64,000 nt of DNA, taken from positions 434,001 to 498,000 of the forward strand of contig NC_085068.1 in NCBI RefSeq assembly GCF_963662255.1, in the 5' to 3' direction. The position numbers and the translations under genes are program-made. Origin of the DNA: Cinclus cinclus (lineage: Eukaryota > Chordata > Aves > Passeriformes > Cinclidae). Under the pieces are notes generated by a model, which was not told the DNA's origin, made no database searches, and saw nothing but the letters and a program-made list of their open reading frames with translations. Positions 1-10,238 of the stretch are shown here, one piece after another. Positions within the stretch are counted from its first letter, which is position 1; each line of letters starts with the position of its first letter.

Positions 1-113
1 CCATGGTGTCATAATGGTTCCTTGTTTCTTTTGGGCCCCATGCTGTCACAATTCATCCCTGGCCCTTTTACGCCCCCTGGTGTCAAATGGGATCCTGGGA
101 TTATTAGCCTCCA
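1..113 (+). repeat. Partial monomer (end of a Q variant)
   Basis: The last 113 bp of an f1 monomer. It carries the Q-specific TTTCTTTTGGGCCCC instead of TTTCTATTGGG and runs straight into the A monomer at 114, the same Q-to-A order found at 3635-3855. The array therefore continues off the left edge. Confidence 0.95.
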
Positions 114-117
114 TTGG

Positions 118-337
118 GTCACAATGGATCCTTGCTTCTCTTAACCCCTGTGGTGTCACAATGCATCCCATGCCCTTTTAGGCCACTTGATGTCACAATG
201 AATCATTTGATTCTTGGCCTCCACGTTGGCATAATAGATCCTTGCTTCTATTGGTCCCCGTGCTGTAACAATTCATCCCTGGCCCTTTTAGGCCCATTGG
301 TGTCACAAGGGATCATTAGATTGTTAGCCTGCATTGG
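118..337 (+). repeat. Reference monomer showing six 36-37 bp subunits
   Basis: The internal period is visible directly. Subunits start at 118, 155, 192, 228, 265 and 302 (lengths 37, 37, 36, 37, 37, 36, total 220). Each begins GTCACAATG or a close variant (GGCATAATA at 228, GTAACAATT at 265, GTCACAAGG at 302). Most then have ATCC around subunit positions 11-14, a pyrimidine-rich middle ending near CTTTTAGG, and CC followed by TGGT or a relative at the end. Comparing a subunit 1 with a subunit 5 by eye gave 26 of 37 identical positions. The 220 bp monomer is therefore most simply an old hexamer of a ~37 bp repeat that later became the unit of amplification. Confidence 0.93.
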
Positions 338-556
338 GTCACAATGGTTCCGTGCTTCTCTTAACCCCTGTGGTGTCACAATGCATCACATGCCCTTTTA
401 GGCCACTTGATGTCACAACGAATCATTTGATTCTTGGCCTCCATTGTGGCGTAATTGTACGAGGTTTCTATTGGGCCCCATGCTTTCACAATACATCCCT
501 GCCCCTTTTAGGCCCATTGGTGGTGTCACAAGGGATCATTAGATTGTTAGCCTGCA

Positions 557-776
557 TTGGGTCACAATGGTTCCTTGCTTCTCTTAACCTCTGTGGTTTC
601 ACAATGCATTCCAAGCCCTTTTAGGCCACTTGATGTCACAATGAATCATTTGATTCTTGGCCTTCATGGTGTCATAATGTTTCCTTGCTTCTATAGGTCC
701 CCATGCTGTCAGTGTTCATCCGTGGTCCTTTTGCGCCCCCTGGTGTCAAAAGGGATTCTTAGATTGTTAGCCTGCA
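557..776 (+). repeat. Monomer family f4, reference copy (variant C)
   Basis: Family f4 is marked by GTCATAATGTTTCC (or GGTTCC), TTCTATAGGTCCCC, CTGTCAGAGTTCATCC (C variants have CAGTGTTC), CCTTTTGCGCCCCC and GTCAAAAGGGATTCTTAG. Variants C, D, L, R, U, Y and a belong here. Many f4 monomers are preceded by GCATTCCAAGCCC instead of GCATCCCATGCCC in subunit 2. Confidence 0.9.
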
Positions 777-1436
777 TTGGGTCACAATGGTTCCTTGCTT
801 CTCTTAACCCCTGTGGTGTCACAATGCATCCCATGCCCTTTCAGGCCACTTGATGTCACAATGAATCATTTGATTCTTGGCCTCCATGGTGTCATAACGT
901 TTCCTTGCTTCTATAGGTCCCCATGCTGTCAGAGTTAATCCGTGGTCCTTTTGCGCCCCCTGGTTTCAAAAGGGATTCTTACATTGTTAGCCTGCATTGG
1001 GTCACAATGGTTCCTTGCTTCTCTTAACCCCTGTGGTGTCACAATGCATCCCATGCCCTTTTAGGCCACTTAATATCGCAATGAATCATTTGATTCATGG
1101 CCTCCATGATGGCGTAATTGTACCAGGTTTTAATTGGGCCCCATGCTTTCACAATACATCCCTGCCCCTTTTAGGCCCATTGGTGTCAAAAGGGATCATT
1201 AGATTGTTAGCCTCCATTGGGTCATAATGGATCCTTGCTTCTCTTAACCCCTGTGCTGTCACAATGCATCCCATGCACTTTTAGGCCACTTGATGTCACA
1301 ATGAATTATTTGTTTCTTGGCCTCCATGGTGGCATAATAGATCCTTGCTTCTATTGGTCCCCGTGCTGTAACAATCCATTCCTGGCCCTTTTAGGCCCAT
1401 TGGTGTCACAATGGATCATTAGATTGTTAGCCTGCA

Positions 1437-1656
1437 TTGGGTCACAATGGTTCCTTGCTTCTCTTAACCTCTCTGGTGTCACAATGCATCCCATGCCCTT
1501 TTAGGCCACTTGATGTCACAATGAATCATTTGATTCTTGGCCTCCATGGTGTCATAATGCTTCCTTGTTTCTATTGGGCCCCATGCTGTCACAATTCATC
1601 CCTGGCCCTTTTACGCCCCCTGGTGTCAAATGGGATCCTGGGATTATTAGCCTCCA
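1437..1656 (+). repeat. Monomer family f1, reference copy (variant G)
   Basis: Family f1 is defined by its last three subunits: GTCATAATG(G/C/T)TTCC, then TTGGGCCCC, CCCTTTTACGCCCCC, GTCAAATGGGATCCTGGG, and a junction AGCCTCCATTGGG. Variants G, J, O, Q and W belong here. The tail often donates to other families: K and Z are f2 monomers that switch to the f1 tail near CCCTTTTA. Confidence 0.9.
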
Positions 1657-1876
1657 TTGGGTCACAATGGATCCTTGCTTCTCTTAACCCCTGTGCTGTC
1701 ACAATGCATCCCATGCCCTTTTAGGCCACTTGATGTCACAATGAATTATTTGATTCTTGGCCTCCATGGTGGCATAATAGATCCTTGCTTCTATTGGTCC
1801 CCGTGCTGTAACAATTCATCCCTGGCCCTTTTAGGCCCATTGGTGTCGCAAGGGATCATTAGATTGTTAGCCTGCA
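1657..1876 (+). repeat. Monomer family f2, reference copy (variant H)
   Basis: Family f2 is marked by GGCATAATAGATCC, then TTGGTCCCCGTGCTGTAAC, TTTTAGGCCCATTGG and an f2/f3-type end GGGATCATTAGATTG. Variants A, F, H and c belong here. T and X form a sub-family with a 1 bp longer T run (TTTTTATACCCCC) followed by GGTGCCACAAGG. Confidence 0.9.
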
Positions 1877-2096
1877 TTGGGTCACAATGGTTCCTTGCTT
1901 CTCTTAACCTCTGTGGTGTCACAATGCATCCCATGCCCTTTTAGGCCACTTGATGTCACAATGAATCATTTGATTCTTGGCCTCCATGGTGGCGTAATTG
2001 TACGAGGTTTCTATTGGGCCCCATGCTTTCACAATACATCCCTGCCCCTTTTAGGCCCATTGGTGTCGCAAGGGATCATTAGATTGTTAGCCTGCA
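1877..2096 (+). repeat. Monomer family f3, reference copy (variant I)
   Basis: Family f3 is marked by GGC(A/G)TAATTGTAC(C/G)AGG, by CATGCTTTCACAATAC (or ...TTC), by CTGCCCCTTTTAGG and by the GGGATCATTAGATTG end. Variants B, E, I, N, S, V, b and d belong here, and P begins as f3. In B-type members the junction GGTGTC is expanded to GGTGGTGTC, giving 223 bp. Confidence 0.9.
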
Positions 2097-3854
2097 TTGG
2101 GTCACAATGGTTCCTTGCTTCTCTTAACCTCTGTGGTGTCACAATGCATCCCATGCCCTTTTAGGCCACTAGATGTCACAATGAATCATTTGATTCTTGG
2201 CCTCCATGGTGTCATAATGGTTCCTTGTTTCTATTGGGCCCCATGCTGTCACAATTCATCCCTGGCCCTTTTACGCCCCATGTGTCAAATGGGATCCTGG
2301 GATTATTAGCCTCCATTGGGTCACAATGGATCCTTGCTTTTCTTAACCCCTGTGCTGTCACAATGCATCCCATGCCCTTTTAGGTCACTTGATGTCACAA
2401 TGAATCATTTGATTCTTGACCTCCACGGTGGCATAATAGATCCTTGCTTCTATTGGTCCCCGTGTTGTAACAATCCATCCCTGGCCCTTTTACGCCCCCT
2501 GGTGTCAAATGGGATCCTGGCATTATTAGCCTCCATTGGGTTACAATGGATCCTTGTTTCTCTTAACCTCTGTGGTGCCACAATGCATTCCAAGCCCTTT
2601 TAGGCCACATGGTCTTACAATGAGCCTTTTGATTCTTGGCCTTCATGGTGTCATAATGGTTCCTTGCTTCTATAGGTCCCCATGCTGTCAGAGTTCATCC
2701 ATGGTCCTTTTGCGACCCCTGGTGTCAAAAGGGATTCTTAGATTGTTAGCCTGCATTGGGTCACAATGGTTCCTTGCTTCTCTTAACCTCTGTGGTGTCA
2801 CAATGCATCCCATGCCCTTTTAGGCCACTTGATGTCACAATGAATTATTTGATTCTTGGCCTCCATGGTGTGATAATGGTTCCTTGATTCTAATGGGCCC
2901 CATGCTGTCACAATTCATCCCTGCCCCTTTTACCCCCCCGGTGTCAAAAGGGATTCTTAGATTGTTAGCCAGCATTGGATCACAATGGTTCCTTGCTTCT
3001 CTTAACCCCTGTGGTGTCACAATGCATCCCATGCCCTTTTAGGCCACTTGATGTCACAACGAATCATTTGATTCTTGGCCTCCATGGTGGCATAATTGTA
3101 CCAGGTTTTACTGGGGCCCCATGCTTTCACAATACATCCCTGCCCCTTTTAGGCCCATTGGTGTCACAAGGGATCATTAGATTGTTAGCCTGCATTGGGT
3201 CACAATGGTTCCTTGCTTCTCTTAACCTCTGTGGTGTCACAATGCATCCCATGCCCTTTTAGGCCACTTGATGTCACAATGAATCATTTGATTCTTGGCC
3301 TCCATGGTGTCATAATGGTTCCTTGTTTCTATTGGGCTCCATGCTGTCACAATTCATCCCTGGACCTTTTACGCCCCCTGGTGTCAAATGGGATCCTGGG
3401 ATTATTACCCTCCATTGGGTCACAATGGATCCTTGCTTCTCTTAACCCCTGTGGTGTCACAATGCATCCCATGCCCTTTTAGGCCACTTGATGTCGCAAT
3501 GAATCATTTGATTCTTGGCCTCCATGGTAGCATAATTGTACCAGGTTTTACTTGGGCCCCATGCTGTCGCAATTCATCCCTGGCCCTTTTAGGCCCATTG
3601 GTGTCACAAGGGATCATTAGATTGTTAGCCTGCATTGGGTCACAATGGTTCCTTGCTTCTCTTAACCTCTGTGGTGTCACAATGCATCCCATGCCCTTTT
3701 AGGCCACTTGATGTCACAATGAATCATTTGATTCTTGGCCTCCATGGTGTCATAATGGTTCCTTGTTTCTTTTGGGCCCCATGCTGTCACAATTCATCCC
3801 TGGCCCTTTTACGCCCCCTGGTGTCAAATGGGATCCTGGGATTATTAGCCTCCA

Positions 3855-6800
3855 TTGGGTCACAATGGATCCTTGCTTCTCTTAACCCCTGTGGTGTCAC
3901 AATGCATCCCATGCCCTTTTAGGCCACTTGATGTCACAATGAATCATTTGATTCTTGGCCTCCACGTTGGCATAATAGATCCTTGCTTCTATTGGTCCCC
4001 GTGCTGTAACAATTCATCCCTGGCCCTTTTAGGCCCATTGGTGTCACAAGGGATCATTAGATTGTTAGCCTGCATTGGGTCACAATGGTTCCGTGCTTCT
4101 CTTAACCCCTGTGGTGTCACAATGCATCACATGCCCTTTTAGGCCACTTGATGTCACAACGAATCATTTGATTCTTGGCCTCCATTGTGGCGTAATTGTA
4201 CGAGGTTTCTATTGGGCCCCATGCTTTCACAATACATCCCTGCCCCTTTTAGGCCCATTGGTGATGTCACAAGGGATCATTAGATTGTTAGCCTGCATTG
4301 GGTCACAATGGTTCCTTGCTTCTCTTAACCTCTGTGGTTTCACAATGCATTCCAAGCCCTTTTAGGCCACTTGATGTCACAATGAATCATTTGATTCTTG
4401 GCCTTCATGGTGTCATAATGTTTCCTTGCTTCTATAGGTCCCCATGCTGTCAGTGTTCATCCGTGGTCCTTTTGCGCCCCCTGGTGTCAAAAGGGATTCT
4501 TAGATTGTTAGCCTGCATTGGGTCACAATGGTTCCTTGCTTCTCTTAACCCCTGTGGTGTCACAATGCATCCCATGCCCTTTCAGGCCACTTGATGTCAC
4601 AATGAATCATTTGATTCTTGGCCTCCATGGTGTCATAACGTTTCCTTGCTTCTATAGGTCCCCATGCTGTCAGAGTTAATCCGTGGTCCTTTTGCGCCCC
4701 CTGGTTTCAAAAGGGATTCTTACATTGTTAGCCTGCATTGGGTCACAATGGTTCCTTGCTTCTCTTAACCCCTGTGGTGTCACAATGCATCCCATGCCCT
4801 TTTAGGCCACTTAATATCGCAATGAATCATTTGATTCATGGCCTCCATGATGGCGTAATTGTACCAGGTTTTAATTGGGCCCCATGCTTTCACAATACAT
4901 CCCTGCCCCTTTTAGGCCCATTGGTGTCAAAAGGGATCATTAGATTGTTAGCCTCCATTGGGTCATAATGGATCCTTGCTTCTCTTAACCCCTGTGCTGT
5001 CACAATGCATCCCATGCACTTTTAGGCCACTTGATGTCACAATGAATTATTTGTTTCTTGGCCTCCATGGTGGCATAATAGATCCTTGCTTCTATTGGTC
5101 CCCGTGCTGTAACAATCCATTCCTGGCCCTTTTAGGCCCATTGGTGTCACAATGGATCATTAGATTGTTAGCCTGCATTGGGTCACAATGGTTCCTTGCT
5201 TCTCTTAACCTCTGTGGTGTCACAATGCATCCCATGCCTTTTTAGGCCACTTGATGTCACAATGAATCATTTGATTCTTGGCCTCCATGGTGCCATAATG
5301 CTTCCTTGTTTCTATTGGGCCCCATGCTGTCACAATTCATCCCTGGCCCTTTTACGCCCCCTGGTGTCAAATGGGATCCTGGGATTATTAGCCTCCATTG
5401 GGTCACAATGGATCCTTGCTTCTCTTAACCCCTGTGCTGTCACAATGCATCCCATGCCCTTTTAGGCCACTTGATGTCACAATGAATTATTTGATTCTTG
5501 GCCTCCATGGTGGCATAATAGATCCTTGCTTCTATTGGTCCCCGTGCTGTAACAATTCATCCCTGGCCCTTTTAGGCCCATTGGTGTCGCAAGGGATCAT
5601 TAGATTGTTAGCCTGCATTGGGTCACAATGGTTCCTTGCTTCTCTTAACCTCTGTGGTGTCACAATGCATCCCATGCCCTTTTAGGCCACTTGATGTCAC
5701 AATGAATCATTTGATTCTTGGCCTCCATGGTGGCGTAATTGTACGAGGTTTCTATTGGGCCCCATGCTTTCACAATACATCCCTGCCCCTTTTAGGCCCA
5801 TTGGTGTCGCAAGGGATCATTAGATTGTTAGCCTGCATTGGGTCACAATGGTTCCTTGCTTCTCTTAACCTCTGTGGTGTCACAATGCATCCCATGCCCT
5901 TTTAGGCCACTAGATGTCACAATGAATCATTTGATTCTTGGCCTCCATGGTGTCATAATGGTTCCTTGTTTCTATTGGGCCCCATGCTGTCACAATTCAT
6001 CCCTGGCCCTTTTACGCCCCCTGGTGTCAAATGGGATCCTGGGATTATTAGCCTCCATTGGGTCACAATGGATCCTTGCTTTTCTTAACCCCTGTGCTGT
6101 CACAATGCATCCCATGCCCTTTTAGGTCACTTGATGTCACAATGAATCATTTGATTCTTGACCTCCACGGTGGCATAATAGATCCTTGCTTCTATTGGTC
6201 CCCGTGTTGTAACAATCCATCCCTGGCCCTTTTACGCCCCCTGGTGTCAAATGGGATCCTGGCATTATTAGCCTCCATTGGGTTACAATGGATCCTTGTT
6301 TCTCTTAACCTCTGTGGTGCCACAATGCATTCCAAGCCCTTTTAGGCCACTTGGTCTTACAATGAACCATTTGATTCTTGGCCTTCATGGTGTCATAATG
6401 GTTCCTTGCTTCTATAGGTCCCCATGATGTCAGAGTTCATCCATGGTCCTTTTGCGCCCCCTGGTGTCAAAAGGGATTCTTAGATTGTTAGCCTGCATTG
6501 GGTCACAATGGTTCCGTGCTTCTCTTAACCCCTGTGGTGTCACAATGCATCCCATGCCCTTTTAGGCCACTTGATGTCACAATGAATCATTTGAATCTTG
6601 GCCTCCATGGTGGCATAATTGTACCAGGTTTTAATTGGGCCCCATGCTTTCACAATTCATCCCTGCCCCTTTTAGGCCCATTGGTGTCACAAGGGATCAT
6701 TAGATTGTTAGCCTGCATTGGGTCACAATGGTTCCTTGCTTCTCTTAACCCCTGTGGTGTCACAATGCATCCCATGCCCTTTTAGGCCACTTGATGTCAC

Positions 6801-9800
6801 AATGAATCATTTGATTCTTGGCCTCCAAGGTGGCATAATAGATCCTTGCTTCTATTGGTCCCCGTGCTGTAACAATCCATCCCTGGCCCTTTTTATACCC
6901 CCTGGTGCCACAAGGGATCATTAGATTGTTAGCTTGCATTGGGTCACAATGGTTCCTTGCTTCTCTTAACCTCTGTGGTGTCACAATGCATTCCAAGCCC
7001 TTTTAGGCGACTTGATGTCACAATGAATCATTTCATTCTTGGCCTTCATGGTGTCATAATGTTTCCTTGCTTCTATAGGTCCCCATGCTGTCAGAGTTCA
7101 TCCGTGGTCCTTTTGCGCCCCCTGGTGTCAAAAGGGATTCTTAGATTGTTAGCCTACATTGGGTCATAATGGTTCCTTGCTTCTCTTAACCCCTGTGGTG
7201 TCACAATGCATCCCATGCCCTTTTAGGCCACTTGATGTCACAATGAATCATTTGATTCTTGGCCTCCATGGTGGCATAATTGTACCAGGTTTTACTGGGG
7301 CCCCATGCTTTCACAATACATCCCTGCCCCTTTTAGGCCCATTGGTGTCACAAGGGATAATTAGATTGTTAGCCTGCATTGGGTCACAATGGTTCCTTGC
7401 TTCTCTTAACCCCTGTGGTGTCACAATGCATCCAATGACCTTTTAGGCCACTTGATGTCACAATGAATCATTTGATTCTTGACCTCCATGGTGTCATAAT
7501 GTTTCCTTGTTTCTATTGGGCTCCATGCTGTCACAATTCATCCCTGGCCCTTTTACGCTCCCTGGTGTCAAATGGGATCCTGGGATTATTAGCCTCCATT
7601 GGGTCACAATGGATCCTTGCTTCTCTTAACCCCTGTGGTGTCACAATGCATCCCATGCCCTTTTAGGCCACTTGATGTCACAATGAATCATTTGATTCTT
7701 GGCCTACACGGTGGCATAATTGATCCTTGCTTCTATTGGTCCCCGTGCTGTAACAATCCATCCCTGGCCCTTTTTATACCCCCTGGTGCCACAAGGGATC
7801 ATTAGATTGTTAGCCTGCATTGGGTCACAATGGTTCCTTGCTTCTCTTAACCTCTGTGGTGTCACAATGCATTCCAAGCCCTTTTAGGCCACTTGGTCTT
7901 ACAATGAACCATTTGATTCTTGGCCTTCATGGTGTCATAATGGTTCCTTGCTTCTATAGGTCCTCATGCTGTCAGAGTTAATCCGTGGTCCTTTTGCGCC
8001 CCCTGGTTTCAAAAGGGATTCTTAGATTGTTAGCCTGCATTGGGTCACAATGGTTCCTTGCTTCTCTTAACCCCTGTGGTGTCACAATGCATCCCATGCC
8101 CTTTTAGGCCACTTAATATCGCAATGAATCATTTGATTCATGGCCTCCATGATGGCGTAATTGTACCAGGTTTTAATTGGGCCCCATGCTTTCACAATAC
8201 ATCCCTGCCCCTTTTAGGCCCATTGGTGTCAAAAGGGATCATTAGATTGTTAGCCTCCATTGGGTCATAATGGATCCTTGCTTCTCTTAACCCCTGTGCT
8301 GTCACAATGCATCCCATGCACTTTTAGGCCACTTGATGTCACAATGAATTATTTGTTTCTTGGCCTCCATGGTGGCATAATAGATCCTTGCTTCTATTGG
8401 TCCCCGTGCTGTAACAATTCATTCCTGGCCCTTTTAGGCCCATTGGTGTCACAATGGATCATTAGATTGTTAGCCTGCATTGGGTCACAATGGTTCCTTG
8501 CTTCTCTTAACCTCTCTGGTGTCACAATGCATCCCATGCCCTTTTAGGCCACTTGATGTCACAATGAATCATTTGATTCTTGGCCTCCATGGTGTCATAA
8601 TGCTTCCTTGTTTCTATTGGGCCCCATGCTGTCACAATTCATCCCTGGCCCTTTTACGCCCCCTGGTGTCAAATGGGATCCTGGGATTATTAGCCTCCAT
8701 TGGGTCACAATGGATCCTTGCTTCTCTTAACCCCTGTGCTGTCACAATGCATCCCATGCCCTTTTAGGCCACTTGATGTCACAATGAATCATTTGATTCT
8801 TGGCCTCCACGGTGGCATAATAGATCCTTGCTTCTATTGGTCCCCGTGCTGTAACAATCCATCCCTGGCCCTTTTACGCCCCCTGGTGTCAAATGGGATC
8901 CTGGGATTATTAGCCTCCATTGGGTTACAATGGATCCTTGTTTCTCTTAACCTCTGTGGTGTCACAATGCATTCCAAGCCCTTTTAGGCCACATGGTCTT
9001 ACAATGAGCCTTTTGATTCTTGGCCTTCATGGTGTCATAATGGTTCCTTGCTTCTATAGGTCCCCATGCTGTCAGAGTTCATCCATGGTCCTTTTGCGAC
9101 CCCTGGTGTCAAAAGGGATTCTTAGATTGTTAGCCTGCATTGGGTCACAATGGTTCCTTGCTTCTCTTAACCTCTGTGGTGTCACAATGCATCCCATGCC
9201 CTTTTAGGCCACTTGATGTCACAATGAATTATTTGATTCTTGGCCTCCATGGTGTGATAATGGTTCCTTGATTCTAATGGGCCCCATGCTGTCACAATTC
9301 ATCCCTGCCCCTTTTACCCCCCCGGTGTCAAAAGGGATTCTTAGATTGTTAGCCAGCATTGGATCACAATGGTTCCTTGCTTCTCTTAACCCCTGTGGTG
9401 TCACAATGCATCCCATGCCCTTTTAGGCCACTTGATGTCACAACGAATCATTTGATTCTTGGCCTCCATGGTGGCATAATTGTACCAGGTTTTACTGGGG
9501 CCCCATGCTTTCACAATACATCCCTGCCCCTTTTAGGCCCATTGGTGTCACAAGGGATCATTAGATTGTTAGCCTGCATTGGGTCACAATGGTTCCTTGC
9601 TTCTCTTAACCTCTGTGGTGTCACAATGCATCCCATGCCCTTTTAGGCCACTTGATGTCACAATGAATCATTTGATTCTTGGCCTCCATGGTGTCATAAT
9701 GGTTCCTTGTTTCTATTGGGCTCCATGCTGTCACAATTCATCCCTGGACCTTTTACGCCCCCTGGTGTCAAATGGGATCCTGGGATTATTACCCTCCATT

Positions 9801-10238
9801 GGGTCACAATGGATCCTTGCTTCTCTTAACCCCTGTGGTGTCACAATGCATCCCATGCCCTTTTAGGCCACTTGATGTCGCAATGAATCATTTGATTCTT
9901 GGCCTCCATGGTAGCATAATTGTACCAGGTTTTACTTGGGCCCCATGCTGTCGCAATTCATCCCTGGCCCTTTTAGGCCCATTGGTGTCACAAGGGATCA
10001 TTAGATTGTTAGCCTGCATTGGGTCACAATGGTTCCTTGCTTCTCTTAACCTCTGTGGTGTCACAATGCATCCCATGCCCTTTTAGGCCACTTGATGTCA
10101 CAATGAATCATTTGATTCTTGGCCTCCATGGTGTCATAATGGTTCCTTGTTTCTTTTGGGCCCCATGCTGTCACAATTCATCCCTGGCCCTTTTACGCCC
10201 CCTGGTGTCAAATGGGATCCTGGGATTATTAGCCTCCA
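3855..10238 (+). repeat. Higher-order unit 2, 29 monomers
   Basis: Order A B C D E F G H I J K R S T U V W X Y E F' G Z L M N O P Q, 6,384 bp. Compared with unit 1, a 12-monomer segment (R to Z) sits between K and L, and the E-F-G run occurs twice. B ends GGTGATGTC; the first G carries GCCTTTTTAGG and GGTGCCATAATGC. Both markers are shared only with unit 5, which has the identical length. Confidence 0.93.

Larger units (their letters stand above)
114..3854 (+). repeat. Higher-order unit 1, 17 monomers
   Basis: Order A B C D E F G H I J K L M N O P Q, 3,741 bp. K is followed directly by L, without the R-Z segment seen in longer units. B is 223 bp; J has lost one base near 2271-2284 (CGCCCCATGTGTC); M is 219 bp. 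It matches unit 8 (33350-36871) in lacking the R-Z segment and in having GGTGGTGTC at the end of B. Confidence 0.93.

Noticed and set aside
118..337. tRNA-derived or SINE-like origin of the monomer
   Set aside because: I found no A-box and B-box pair at tRNA spacing, no poly-A tail and no target-site duplications. The internal 37 bp periodicity explains the monomer better.
114..401. Series of ~95-codon open frames on the + strand, one per monomer, with similar peptides
   Set aside because: They begin at TTG in TTGGGTCAC and end at the repeated TAG of CTTTTAGG. Since 220 is not a multiple of three, each monomer shifts frame and the frames overlap by 68 bases. They follow the repeat register and have no coding signature, so I do not call them genes.
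2835..3032. Minus-strand open frames of 62-78 codons (also at 3504, 6760 and many repeats)
   Set aside because: Chance open frames in particular variants (M, P, T, X), identical wherever the variant recurs and closed by single substitutions elsewhere. No promoter, domain or conservation pattern supports translation.
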